Origin: Micavibrio_C sp965231165
Lineage (GTDB): Bacteria > Pseudomonadota > Alphaproteobacteria > Micavibrionales > Micavibrionaceae
DNA length: 64,000 bases
Assembly: GCA_965231165.1 (NCBI GenBank)
Contig: OZ246421.1
Coordinates: 2,046,001 to 2,110,000 of the forward strand
Direction of reading: 5' to 3'
The notes beneath the pieces were generated by a model. The model had not been told where the DNA came from. It worked only from the letters and a program-made list of their open reading frames with translations, and searched no databases. Shown piece by piece: positions 35,816-45,567 of the stretch; the stretch's first letter is position 1; each line of letters starts with the position of its first letter. The translations under genes and the position numbers were made by a program.

Positions 35816-37117
35816 ATGCATGCGCAAGGATATATAGACACTTATTATTCACGCACATTATTTCATGATCATCCGCGCGCGCCGCTGGAGAACGATATCG
35901 ACTGTGATGTCTGTGTCGTCGGCGGCGGGCTGGCGGGCATCAATACGGCGTTTGGCCTGACAGAGCGCGGACAGAATAATGTTGTTGTGATTGATCAGCA
36001 CCGTATCGGCTGGGGTGCTTCTGGCCGCAATGGCGGTTTCGTCGCCAAGGGTTATTCCGCTGGTGAAGATGCGCTTGTGACGAAACTGGGACTTGATATG
36101 GCGCGGCAACTGGTCAACCTGACCAAGAATGGCCGCCAGCTGATCCGCAACCGCATCGGGCAATATAATATTGATTGCGGGCCGCTGACGCCGGGTGTGC
36201 TGACCGTTTCGTGGCGCGATCAGCGCGGCGCTTTTCAGGAAAAAATAAAGAAGGCCAATCAAAATCTCGATCTCGGCCTTGAATACTGGCCGGTCGAAAA
36301 AGTACGGGCGCATTGCAAGACGTCACGTTACTACGACGGCATCTTTTCACCGCAGGATTTTCAGTTTCATTCTTTGCGCTATGTGCATGGCCTTGCCGAT
36401 CTGATCGAACAGCGTGGGGGTAAGATTTTTGAAGATACCAAAGCGCTTTCTATCACCAAGGACGGCGCAGGCTGGCGTGTGAAAACACCGCAGGGTTCGA
36501 TTAGAACCAAACAGGTTGTGGTTTGCTGTTCTATTTATAGCGAAGGTCTGGATGTGCGGCTGGAACGCGCGGCGTTTCCGGTGCAGACCTATGTGATGCT
36601 GACAGAGCCAGTGGCCGAATCCGATCTTAAAGAATCCATCAATACAACGCATGCCATCTACGATATGCGCTTTGCCAGCGATTATTACCGCGTACTGCCG
36701 GATCGCCGCATCATGTGGGGCGGGCGTGTCGGTTTGTGGGGGCGGCCCGCTCATCTGGCTGAACAGATGTTTGGCGATATGCTGAAAGTCTACCCGCAAC
36801 TGATCGGAAAAACCAAACCGCAGATGGCGTGGTCTGGCCTGCTTTGTTATGCCCCGCATAAAATGCCGCAGATCGGCCAGATTGAACCGGGCTATTGGTA
36901 CAATATGGGCTTTGGCGGCCATGGGCTGGTGCCGACGACGGTCGGCGGCGAAGTGGTGGCGGCGGCGATTGCCGGACAGGATAATACTTATAAATTATTT
37001 GCGCCTTTCGGCATTGGTTATGCCGGTGGAAAAATGGGTCGCTATGTCGCGCAGATGGTTTACTGGTGGTGGCGTACCCGTGATATTATTGATGGATTAA
37101 GGGAAGCGCGCACCTGA
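35816..37117 (+). CDS. FAD-dependent amine/amino-acid oxidoreductase (OrdL/PuuB-like)
   Basis: A 433-residue DAO-fold flavoenzyme. The FAD motif is VCVVGGGLAGINTAFGLTERG (residues about 26-47), followed by GWGASGRNGGFV. Late FAD/substrate motifs are DYYRVLPDRRIMWGGRVGL and MGFGGHGLVPTTVGGEVVA. This pattern fits the gamma-glutamylputrescine oxidase/OrdL group, which oxidises amines or secondary amino groups. The substrate is not predictable and no puu genes are nearby. It is the first of a tandem pair with the next gene. Confidence 0.88.
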   Translation: MHAQGYIDTYYSRTLFHDHPRAPLENDIDCDVCVVGGGLAGINTAFGLTERGQNNVVVIDQHRIGWGASGRNGGFVAKGYSAGEDALVTKLGLDMARQLVNLTKNGRQLIRNRIGQYNIDCGPLTPGVLTVSWRDQRGAFQEKIKKANQNLDLGLEYWPVEKVRAHCKTSRYYDGIFSPQDFQFHSLRYVHGLADLIEQRGGKIFEDTKALSITKDGAGWRVKTPQGSIRTKQVVVCCSIYSEGLDVRLERAAFPVQTYVMLTEPVAESDLKESINTTHAIYDMRFASDYYRVLPDRRIMWGGRVGLWGRPAHLAEQMFGDMLKVYPQLIGKTKPQMAWSGLLCYAPHKMPQIGQIEPGYWYNMGFGGHGLVPTTVGGEVVAAAIAGQDNTYKLFAPFGIGYAGGKMGRYVAQMVYWWWRTRDIIDGLREART

Positions 37118-37134
37118 GGCGATAATCAGGCTTT

Positions 37135-38451
37135 ATGAAGCCACAACGAAAATCAGAAAATTATATTGATACCTATTACAGCCGTACGCTGGGCAGCGTC
37201 GTCAGCTATCCCGTTCTTTCCGGTCACCACGATGTTGACGTTTGTGTGATCGGTGGCGGCTTGGCGGGCCTGAATACGGCGCTGGGGTTGGCAGAACGCG
37301 GGTCCAAACCGATCGTTCTGGAATCGCGGTGTGTCGGCTGGGGCGCTTCTGGCCGCAATGGCGGTTTCGTTTTGCGCGGTTTCGATGCTGGTGATATTGA
37401 TATTCCCGGACGCATAAAGCCCGCCCTGAAAGACCGCATTATGGGTGGCTGTCTTGAGGCGCAGGATCTTATTCGTCAACGCTCCGTCAAATACAGCATC
37501 CCCTGCGATATTGTTTCCGGTTCTCTTTCCGTGACGTGGGGGATGGATACCAAAGAACTTGAGGAAGATGTCCGTTATGCGAATGAAACCTTTGATATGG
37601 GTCTTGAATTCTGGCCGCGTGAGAAGGTGCAAGAGCATTGTCGTACACAACGTTACTATGCCGGTATTTTCTCTAAATGGGATTTCCATTTTCATCCGCT
37701 GCGTTATACGCAAGGTATTGCGGCGGCGGCTGTTGTCAACGGTGCACAGATTTTTGAACAAAGCGCTGCCATCAAGATCAGGAAAGATGGTGCTGGCTGG
37801 TGTGTCGAAACAGAACAAGGCCAGGTAAAGGCCCGGCATGTTGTTGTTTGCACGTCTGTGTATGGCAGCGGTATTGATCGCAAACTCGATTTTTCTGTTT
37901 TTCCGGTACAGACTTATGTGATGGTGACAAAGCCGGTTGATCGTCATGATCTTGACGCCACTATCAACACACCTTATTGCGTTTACGATTTGCGGTTTGC
38001 CTGCGATTATTACCGCGTATTGCCTGACCGACGTATTCTATGGGGTGGGCGCGTGGGACTGCAGGCAGAGCCTGCCGATATTTCCAACATGATGCTCAAT
38101 GATATGTTCAAGGTATATCCGCATCTGAAAGGACGCGTCGAGGCCGATATCTCCTGGGCGGGTAATCAGGCCTATACGCCTTACCGCATGCCGGTGATCG
38201 GGCAACCGAAACCGGGTTACTGGTACAATACGGCGTTTGGTGGCCATGGCATGGTACCGACGACGCTTGGCGGAGAATTGATTGCCCGGGCGATTACCGG
38301 GCAGGATGATGGTTATCTGGATTTCAAACGTTACGGCCTGCTCTTTACCGGGGGGCCGCTGGGGCGCTATGTAGCACAAGCCGTCTATAGCTACTGGTCT
38401 GCTTGCGATTATATTCGTTATGAAAGTCGCTTCAGCAAGTCGCGCTGCTAG
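37135..38451 (+). CDS. FAD-dependent oxidoreductase, tandem paralogue
   Basis: A 438-residue close relative of the upstream gene with the same start (NYIDTYYSRTL), FAD motif (VIGGGLAGLNTALGLAERG), GWGASGRNGGFV, DYYRVLPDRRILWGGRVGL and FGGHGMVPTTLGGE. The pair probably arose by tandem duplication and diverged: residues near 200-260 differ most, as would be expected for changed substrate preference. It starts 17 bases after the first gene's stop. The two could act as separate enzymes or a heterodimer. Confidence 0.88.
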   Translation: MKPQRKSENYIDTYYSRTLGSVVSYPVLSGHHDVDVCVIGGGLAGLNTALGLAERGSKPIVLESRCVGWGASGRNGGFVLRGFDAGDIDIPGRIKPALKDRIMGGCLEAQDLIRQRSVKYSIPCDIVSGSLSVTWGMDTKELEEDVRYANETFDMGLEFWPREKVQEHCRTQRYYAGIFSKWDFHFHPLRYTQGIAAAAVVNGAQIFEQSAAIKIRKDGAGWCVETEQGQVKARHVVVCTSVYGSGIDRKLDFSVFPVQTYVMVTKPVDRHDLDATINTPYCVYDLRFACDYYRVLPDRRILWGGRVGLQAEPADISNMMLNDMFKVYPHLKGRVEADISWAGNQAYTPYRMPVIGQPKPGYWYNTAFGGHGMVPTTLGGELIARAITGQDDGYLDFKRYGLLFTGGPLGRYVAQAVYSYWSACDYIRYESRFSKSRC

Positions 38452-38460
38452 AAAAGCAAT

Positions 38461-38521
38461 CGGGCCAGGGCCGTTTAAAGGCCTGACCCGTGCGTAATAA
38501 AAAGAGGAGGAAACTCTTTTA
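38461..38521. terminator. Pair of hairpins between convergent genes
   Basis: First, CGGG-CAGG-CC / GGCCTG-CCCG (38461-38490, interrupted stem). Second, AAAAGAG (38500-38506) with CTCTTTT (38514-38520), which on the minus strand is followed by a T-run and suits trxA. The first has no T-run. Confidence 0.6.
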
Positions 38522-38528
38522 TAAAATT

Positions 38529-38852
38529 CTAGATCGCGTTTTTGACCCAATCCGACAAGGCGGTCTTGGACATGCTGCCGACTTTGGTATCCACTACTTT
38601 TCCGTCTTTAAAAATCATAAATGTGGGAATGCCGCGCACCCCGTACTTGGTCGGGGCGTTGGGGCTTTCATCAATGTTTACTTTCACGACCTTGACGCTG
38701 TCGCCGACTTCACCAGCCAGTTCATCGACCAGCGGTGACATCGCTTTGCACGGACCGCACCATTCCGCCCAGAAATCGACCACAACCGGGCCGCTGGCTT
38801 TCAAAACCTGTGCTTCGAAATCGTTATCATTGATATAGACGCTGGCGGACAT
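38529..38852 (-). CDS. trxA: Thioredoxin 1
   Basis: A 107-residue cytoplasmic thioredoxin with the redox motif WCGPC (C32, C35), the cis-proline segment (GIPTFMIFKDGK) and the usual fold. It lies downstream of addA on the same strand (116-base gap), as in many Alphaproteobacteria, and could be read with addA or from its own promoter in the gap. Confidence 0.96.
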   Translation of the reverse strand: MSASVYINDNDFEAQVLKASGPVVVDFWAEWCGPCKAMSPLVDELAGEVGDSVKVVKVNIDESPNAPTKYGVRGIPTFMIFKDGKVVDTKVGSMSKTALSDWVKNAI

Positions 38853-38968
38853 GTGAACCTCTTCTGCAAAGAAAATATACCTTACTAATATGGATTTACT
38901 GTGGGGCAGGTCAAGGAAAAGGGCGGTGTCCCACCGAGAAATCCACGTTTTTCATATCGGTATTGATT

Positions 38969-41900
38969 CTAGAGAGAAATTTCCATCAGACGCGGCCCGT
39001 CCGTCCATAACAGATATGTCCGTACCTGCCGTTCCGGGTAGATTTTAGCCAGCGTATCGCGGTAGGCGCGCAGTTGCAGGCGGTAAATATCGGGGACGTC
39101 TTTTTCGTCCTGCGGCGGCGGACGGTTGGTTTTATAGTCGATGATATGGATTTCCGTATCGGTTACCAGTAAGCGGTCGATCTGGCCGCTGACCAGTTTG
39201 CCGTCGATCAAGCCGGTGATCGGGACTTCGGCGCGCGCCGCATGACCGAATAGCGCCGCAAACTCTACCTTGTTCAGGACATCCATGGTTTCGGCGACAA
39301 TTTCGCGGCGTATCTGTTCCGGCAGGTCGTGGCCATAACGCGCCGTAAAGCTATGTGCCGCATCCTCGCGCAGGCGGGCGCTGATGTCAGGCAGGAATTG
39401 CAGCAGACGGTGGGTCACGTTGCCGCGGCGGAAACGATAATTGTTCTGCGATGATAACGGCGAGGGCGCAGTTGATTCTTCCTGTGTGGCCATAGATGCC
39501 TGCGAGGGGACCAGCGGGCGCGGTATGGCCGGTTCTTGCGGTGGGGCGTTGCGGCACCAGCGCCACCCCGGCGAGGTCAGATCCGGCAGAATTAATTCGG
39601 GGCCCGAATGTTTGGCGTCTTTTGCTACGGCATCAGCCGTCTGTTTCCTATGCAGTATACGTGTGACCAGATCATCGTGATGATCCAGCCCTTCCAGAAT
39701 TGCCGGTGACGCCGTGAAGGGAATTTCATCTGTATTATCGAATTTTACGAAAGCATCTTTAGTCAGTTCGTACCAGCTGCCTTCGTCGTGGCTGTTCTTC
39801 CCGGCGGCGGCACCGATATAAAGGCGGTCTTCGGCGCGGGTCAGTGCCACGTAGAGCAGTCGTCTGTATTCTTCCTGATCTTTATTGCGCACTTTATCAC
39901 GGGCCTTGTCATAGGCGGGGCAATCATTGCCCGCATGCGGCGACCAGAACGGGAAGGGCAATCCCGTTTTTGCGGGCCAGAGCAAACGGTCAGAAGCACG
40001 GTTGCCACCGCTGCCTGCCGTCTTGATGGTGTCGGGCAGGATAACGATGGGGGCTTGCAGGCCTTTCGAGGCATGCACCGTCATAATGCGTACACGGCCG
40101 CCGGATTCTTCCTGTTCGCGCTTGATCTCGGTTTCGTTTTGCTGCTGCCATAGTACGAAGCCCTGCACGGTAGAAATATGATCACCCTCAAAGCCCAATA
40201 CCTGATTGAGAAATTCGTCGAGCGGGTCGATGGCATCACTGGAGAGGCGCGCCGTCATCGCATGCAGGCCGCTGATGTTTGAGGCTGGGCAAGAGGACTG
40301 CAGCACATGACTGAAAAATTCATAGGGACGAACGGCTTTGGCCTGCACGATCAAATGCGCGAGCCATGGCGCGATATCAGCAGCTTTCTCCTGCACGTCT
40401 TGCCACAGGCTGCCGCGACGGCCCAATGCGATATCTTCCAGCCTCTGGTCATCCCAGTTCGCCAGCGGCGATTTCAACACGCAGGCCAGACTTAAATCAT
40501 CATCCGGCAGCAAGGCAAAACGTGCGAGCGCCATCATATCTTGAATCGCAATATGATCGCCGAGTTTCATGCGGTCGAGGCCGTTGACGGGAATGTTGCG
40601 GCTTTTCAGTTCGCGGATCAGATGCCCGACCAGCGCGTTGCGGTTCCTGACTAGAATCATAATATCATCAGGACGTATGGCGCGGCCACGCGAAGGCAGG
40701 GCCTCGCCGCTATCGATCCAGTTCTTGACCTGCTCGGCAATATGACGGGCGAGTAAGGTTTGCGCACTGTTTTGTGTGCGGGCGGTCAGGTTCGGCGTCC
40801 ACCATGATTCGTTTTTCTGGTTGTCGTCTTTAGGTGTGCGGAACAGCGGCCATTGTTCTATATGTCCGGCATGTCCGGCGCGGAAACTGAAATGACGGAT
40901 GGGGGTGTCGCTGACGCCGTAACGCACCGGGTCTTCGGCGAATACCGCATCGGTGAAATCAAGAACCGCCGCTGTCGAACGGAAGGAAATATCCATTGGC
41001 ACGGACTTCCATGTTTCCCCGGCATTTTCGACGATACGCTGAAATTCAGCGCGCTTTTCGCGGAAACGGTCGGGGGCCGCGCGCTGGAAACTGAAGATCG
41101 ATTGTTTTTCATCGCCAACGACAAACAAAGTGCGGCGCACATCGCGCCCACTCTGGCCCGAGAAAAACTCGCGGATCAGACTTTCGACGATATCCCATTG
41201 TTCGGGGTTGGTGTCTTGTGCCTCATCGACCAAAATATGATCGAGACCGCCATCGAGTTTATAAAGCACCCATGACGACATGCTGGCTTTGGTCAGCAGC
41301 GCGCGGGTGTGGTTGATCATGTCGTCGAAATCGAGACCTGCCTGCGCGATCTTCAAGTCCTGATAACGGCGGATGATCGCCTGCCCGACCACCAACAAAT
41401 GATGGGTCATATCGGTGCAGGCGACGGTGTTGATTTTCTCCTGCAGCTTTTTCAGGCGCTCGCCTTCCTCCTGCATCAGTGCCAGCAGACCGGGCATGGT
41501 CTTTTCAGACGCCACCGAGGCCAAATTTTTGGCGGCCTTGACCTCGTTTTTTTGCGTCAGGAAGGCACCTTTATAGGTGTCTATGGCGGCGACGCGGCGG
41601 GCCATGTCGGCAGCCAGCCAGTCGGCCATGATCTCCCCGTTTTTGTTGTCGGTGACGCCCTTGCTGTCGCACAGGATTTTGGTCGCTTGCCGCAGCATTT
41701 CAACCGATAGGGCTTCATCGGCGCAGCCCGTGCGAATCAGGTCTGTGACTGATATGTCGGGATTGATGCCCAGATGGGCGCACATCCGACGGTAAAGCGG
41801 GTCGGCCCCTTCGTTTTGCTTCAGCAGCGATTCAAGGCTCTGGCGTTCGCTGGAGAGTGCCCGCATCAGATCGGCGAACTGATCCTCGTTCAGCGCGGCG

Positions 41901-42514
41901 GCCAGTTTACCCAGCGACAGGTTCAGGTCGCTTTCCGGTTCGCGCGCGGCGTTTTTCAAAACGTAATCGCGGGCCTGCTGGATCATCTCTTTTGCTGCAT
42001 CGCCGCTTAGCACGGTGAAATGAGGCGGCAGTCCGGCTTCAAGCGGGAAGCGCCCGAGGATCGATTGGCAGAAAGCATGGATGGTCAGAATTTTGATCCC
42101 GCCAGGTGCATCGACGACCCGGGCGAACAGGCGGCGGGCGGCATGGATATCGGCTTCTCCGGGGGTACGGCCCAACAAATGTGCCAGCACTTCGGTCAAT
42201 CCGTCCTTACTGCTAGTTGCTAATAGCGGCATTGTTGCCCATAGCGCCAATGTCTGGTTTATCCGCAGGGACATCTCGCTGGCCCCGGCCTTGGTAAAGG
42301 TCAGGCAGAGAATTTTTTCTGGTGGCGTACCCGGCTGCCCATCTGTACGTGGCAGCAGCAGACGCAGTACGCGATCGGTCAGAACCTTGGTCTTACCGCT
42401 CCCGGCAGAGGCGGCTACCCATACGGAGGCCTCTGGGTCGGCGGCGGCGCGCTGGGCGTTGTTCGGGTCGGGCCGGGTGTCCTGTTCTGCTATTGTGGCA
42501 GGGGAAATACTCAT
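38969..42514 (-). CDS. addA: ATP-dependent helicase/nuclease subunit AddA
   Basis: A 1181-residue UvrD-like helicase-nuclease for double-strand break repair with AddB. Walker A VAASAGSGKTKVLTDR (near residue 32), helicase motif II LVDEAQDTNPEQW, motif III VVGDEKQSIFSFQRA, motif V-VI VHASKGLQAPIV and YVALTRAEDRLY. The C-terminal RecB-type nuclease motif (SGQIDRLL, then IIDYKTNR) is intact, so it should cut DNA. It overlaps the addB stop by 4 bases (ATGA). Confidence 0.96.
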   Translation of the reverse strand: MSISPATIAEQDTRPDPNNAQRAAADPEASVWVAASAGSGKTKVLTDRVLRLLLPRTDGQPGTPPEKILCLTFTKAGASEMSLRINQTLALWATMPLLATSSKDGLTEVLAHLLGRTPGEADIHAARRLFARVVDAPGGIKILTIHAFCQSILGRFPLEAGLPPHFTVLSGDAAKEMIQQARDYVLKNAAREPESDLNLSLGKLAAALNEDQFADLMRALSSERQSLESLLKQNEGADPLYRRMCAHLGINPDISVTDLIRTGCADEALSVEMLRQATKILCDSKGVTDNKNGEIMADWLAADMARRVAAIDTYKGAFLTQKNEVKAAKNLASVASEKTMPGLLALMQEEGERLKKLQEKINTVACTDMTHHLLVVGQAIIRRYQDLKIAQAGLDFDDMINHTRALLTKASMSSWVLYKLDGGLDHILVDEAQDTNPEQWDIVESLIREFFSGQSGRDVRRTLFVVGDEKQSIFSFQRAAPDRFREKRAEFQRIVENAGETWKSVPMDISFRSTAAVLDFTDAVFAEDPVRYGVSDTPIRHFSFRAGHAGHIEQWPLFRTPKDDNQKNESWWTPNLTARTQNSAQTLLARHIAEQVKNWIDSGEALPSRGRAIRPDDIMILVRNRNALVGHLIRELKSRNIPVNGLDRMKLGDHIAIQDMMALARFALLPDDDLSLACVLKSPLANWDDQRLEDIALGRRGSLWQDVQEKAADIAPWLAHLIVQAKAVRPYEFFSHVLQSSCPASNISGLHAMTARLSSDAIDPLDEFLNQVLGFEGDHISTVQGFVLWQQQNETEIKREQEESGGRVRIMTVHASKGLQAPIVILPDTIKTAGSGGNRASDRLLWPAKTGLPFPFWSPHAGNDCPAYDKARDKVRNKDQEEYRRLLYVALTRAEDRLYIGAAAGKNSHDEGSWYELTKDAFVKFDNTDEIPFTASPAILEGLDHHDDLVTRILHRKQTADAVAKDAKHSGPELILPDLTSPGWRWCRNAPPQEPAIPRPLVPSQASMATQEESTAPSPLSSQNNYRFRRGNVTHRLLQFLPDISARLREDAAHSFTARYGHDLPEQIRREIVAETMDVLNKVEFAALFGHAARAEVPITGLIDGKLVSGQIDRLLVTDTEIHIIDYKTNRPPPQDEKDVPDIYRLQLRAYRDTLAKIYPERQVRTYLLWTDGPRLMEISL

Positions 42515-45500
42515 GCTGCTTCCTCCCCGTCATCGTCATCACTGGCCCATTCGTCGAGACGGGCGAGATGTTTGTAATCGTCGAAACGTGGCAGCCGTGC
42601 CGGGTTCGGGCGGCAGGTAAAAGGGGTGTCCGCGTGGGCGTACGTTTCTAATAAAGAGCGGAAACTTGAGGATGTCTCGGCAATAATGTCAGTCAAGCCG
42701 TCACCCGTACGCAGGGCGGTTACCTCCGTGCCCTGACGGCCACCGCTTAATTTCCAGTAGCCGATATAGCCCGCCTGACCGGGTGCTATTTCCTTAAATC
42801 CGCCTTGCTCGACCATCATTGCTTCCAGGGGTAGTTGCGGGCTGCTGCCGCTGGCCATGGCGCTCTTACTATAAGTACCCGCCGATTTATAATCGATCAA
42901 CGCATAGCTACCATCACGCATACGGTCGATGCGGTCGGCGCGTCCACTGAGGGTGACGACACTATTTCCTGTAGGGATATCGAGTACCCCTTTGATTTCC
43001 GTAAGGTGTGGCTGCGCTTGTGTACGCCATTCCTTTTCATGGGAAACGAAAGATTCTGCCAGCTGCTCAAAGCGCGGCCACCAGTAGTCCCAGGCGCTGC
43101 CGTCATCGGCCATAGATGTACGCTTTGTATGTCCCAAATCAAAGATAATTTCTTTTGCATTATCAGGTAGATGAGATTTGTGCAGGCTGATAAATTCATG
43201 CAGTACGTCATGGATAAACGTGCCCCGGGCAGCAGCATCCACGGGTTTTTCAACCGGCTCTATCACCGGCAGGGCGAGAATTTCCCGGGCGTAGAGCGCA
43301 TAGGGGTTGGTCATCAGGGTTTCGACCTGCGTGACTGATATGCGTTTCAGGCGCTGTCCGGCGGGTGGGCAAGGTGCCGGGCGCGTGGCGGGTTTGGGCT
43401 CTGGTTCGATATCGCCCAGACGGGCGAGCGCCAACAGGGATTGCGCTTCCGGTGGAAAAAGCATTCCTCCGGAAAGTCCGGCAGCCTGCAGCACAGTGGT
43501 CAGACGCTGCAACCAGCGTGAGGGTAAAGTGGCCTTACCGTCTATGCGGGCGGCACAAGTCATGATGACGCGGTCGGCGCAGAAGCATTGCACAAAATCA
43601 TGGGCAGTCAGGGCAATACTGCGCTCGGGCGCAGGCAGGCCAAAGCGTTTGCGCATGGGTCGCGACATCCATGGGTCTTGACCGGGATCGGGCGGCCAAC
43701 TGCCCTCGTTCAGACCACCCAAAACCATCAAGTTGGCCTGCACCAGACGGGCTTCCAATTGGCCGAGAACCAGCAAACGCGGGTGTACGCCCACAGGGGT
43801 ACGCACCGGCAAGCCCGCCATCATGCGGCTTAGGATCTCGCCTAATTCCCGCAGATTTACTGGGGGTAACTCATCCGCATGGGTGAGTAGGTCAGAGAGG
43901 AATGTGCTGGCGGTTTCTCCGGCGGCACCGCGCCACAGGCGTTGCGCGCCTGACAAGCCGGGGCTGTCTGCCAGTCTTTCGGCGGCAGAAATCAGGTTTT
44001 TGAGAGTATCAGAGCCTGATGACTGGTTTTGCTGCAGCAAAGGGGTGAGGGCATTATCAATTTTATCAATAATATCATTTATTTGCTCGATATGAGCGCC
44101 GAGCTTTTGTGCGTCACGTCCTTCAAAGACAAATTTGACGCGCTGGCGGATGCCGTCAATGCCTGGAGCCGGACGCGGGCCACGCAGGAAATAGCGGTCT
44201 AGGCGGTTGATAGTATCCTCGCGCAAGCTCTGGTTTTGGCCAAGACCGCATAATTCATGTTGCAGCAAAGGCAGTAGCGCGCCGGGGCTTAAGTTGCGGC
44301 TGCAGGCTTCCAATAGCAGCAGCAAAAAGGTGCCAACAGGTGTGTCGCCCAGTGGAATTCCGGCGGAATCATCGACCTCGATCCCCCAACGCCGGCAGGA
44401 CATTGACACGCGGCGTGCCAGATTGCGGTCGGGGGTAATCAGGGCAGCGGTGAGGCCGGGCGTTTCCAGCGCCTGCCGGAGGGCCAGACTGATAAGGCGG
44501 GCCTCTTCCTCCGGCGTGTCGCAGGTTATCTGCCATAAATTTTGCTGCAGATTTTTAAGATCGCTGTCTTGCGTCAATCCCAGGTCTTTTGCCTGTAACC
44601 CTGTCCAGCTCTGACTTTCCGCTGCCGGACGCATCAGTTGGGAAACCAGCTTGCGGCGGGATATTTTGCTGCGATCCTTCTCTATATCTTGTGCAGCATT
44701 CCAGATTTTCACCTGCGCTCGGCTGATGTCCATTTCGTGCAGCAAATTCCGCAGGGTGGCTTGTGGGTGGCTTTCGTCGATGGCGGCCCATCCGGCTTCG
44801 TCCATGTCCTGATCTAGTCCTGGCAGGACCACGCGGCCCTGCGGCAAGCCCGCGATAGTCTTAAGCAGCAATCCAGTGGCGGGCAGGGAGCCGGTTGATC
44901 CTGCAGCAATCATTTTTTCCACGGGCGGGTGTTTTTGCCAAAGATCTGCTTGCAGGCGCAGCAAAGCATCGCGGCGCAGGGCCGGACCCATATAGCCGCG
45001 TTCGGCCATGATTGCGGGCCAGGCCGTGCTGATGATTTCTAGGAATGCAATGGTATGCTGCCAGTGTGCGGCCAATTCGGATTCCGGCACCAGACGGGGC
45101 AGTTCCGCCAGCGACAGCCCTTCGGTTTCGACCTGATCGAGCAGACGGGTCAGCGTATCGGCCAGCCCGAGGGCTTGTCCGTAGTTTAGTGTCGTATCGC
45201 GTTTTTGCACCATGCGCGCCAGCAGCAAACGCCGTCTGGTGCCGGGAATGGCGGGTTTAAGCGTGAGAAAGGCAGTAATATCATCAGGTGATTGTAATTG
45301 CAGGGATAATTCGTCTTCATCGATATCACCCAGCGTTTGCAGACGGGGTAAAATCAGAGGCTTTCCACCGCTTTGCTGCAGGAACATGTCCCGTACCACG
45401 CGGCAGCCGCGACGGGTGGGCAGCAGGATGCGGTATTGCGAAAGCGCCAGCGGATCGTCGCCCGCTTCCGCGAGAATGCCGCGCACCAATGTTGCCGCAA

Positions 45501-45567
45501 AACCTGATCCGGAGGGAATATTATAGACGTGCAGGGGTGTTTCAGATGGTGGGGCCACGCTTTGCAT
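42511..45567 (-). CDS. addB: Double-strand break repair protein AddB
   Basis: About 1018 residues of the alphaproteobacterial AddB type, which lacks a typical Walker A but has a helicase-like fold and a C-terminal nuclease. The nuclease core (SGRADRIDR, then YALIDYKSAG) is intact. The start at 45567 (GAGGAG 4-5 bases upstream) is favoured over the TTG at 45579. It overlaps the upstream nucleotidyltransferase gene by 26 bases, and its stop overlaps addA, so all three are probably one transcript. Confidence 0.93.
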   Translation of the reverse strand: MQSVAPPSETPLHVYNIPSGSGFAATLVRGILAEAGDDPLALSQYRILLPTRRGCRVVRDMFLQQSGGKPLILPRLQTLGDIDEDELSLQLQSPDDITAFLTLKPAIPGTRRRLLLARMVQKRDTTLNYGQALGLADTLTRLLDQVETEGLSLAELPRLVPESELAAHWQHTIAFLEIISTAWPAIMAERGYMGPALRRDALLRLQADLWQKHPPVEKMIAAGSTGSLPATGLLLKTIAGLPQGRVVLPGLDQDMDEAGWAAIDESHPQATLRNLLHEMDISRAQVKIWNAAQDIEKDRSKISRRKLVSQLMRPAAESQSWTGLQAKDLGLTQDSDLKNLQQNLWQITCDTPEEEARLISLALRQALETPGLTAALITPDRNLARRVSMSCRRWGIEVDDSAGIPLGDTPVGTFLLLLLEACSRNLSPGALLPLLQHELCGLGQNQSLREDTINRLDRYFLRGPRPAPGIDGIRQRVKFVFEGRDAQKLGAHIEQINDIIDKIDNALTPLLQQNQSSGSDTLKNLISAAERLADSPGLSGAQRLWRGAAGETASTFLSDLLTHADELPPVNLRELGEILSRMMAGLPVRTPVGVHPRLLVLGQLEARLVQANLMVLGGLNEGSWPPDPGQDPWMSRPMRKRFGLPAPERSIALTAHDFVQCFCADRVIMTCAARIDGKATLPSRWLQRLTTVLQAAGLSGGMLFPPEAQSLLALARLGDIEPEPKPATRPAPCPPAGQRLKRISVTQVETLMTNPYALYAREILALPVIEPVEKPVDAAARGTFIHDVLHEFISLHKSHLPDNAKEIIFDLGHTKRTSMADDGSAWDYWWPRFEQLAESFVSHEKEWRTQAQPHLTEIKGVLDIPTGNSVVTLSGRADRIDRMRDGSYALIDYKSAGTYSKSAMASGSSPQLPLEAMMVEQGGFKEIAPGQAGYIGYWKLSGGRQGTEVTALRTGDGLTDIIAETSSSFRSLLETYAHADTPFTCRPNPARLPRFDDYKHLARLDEWASDDDDGEEAA

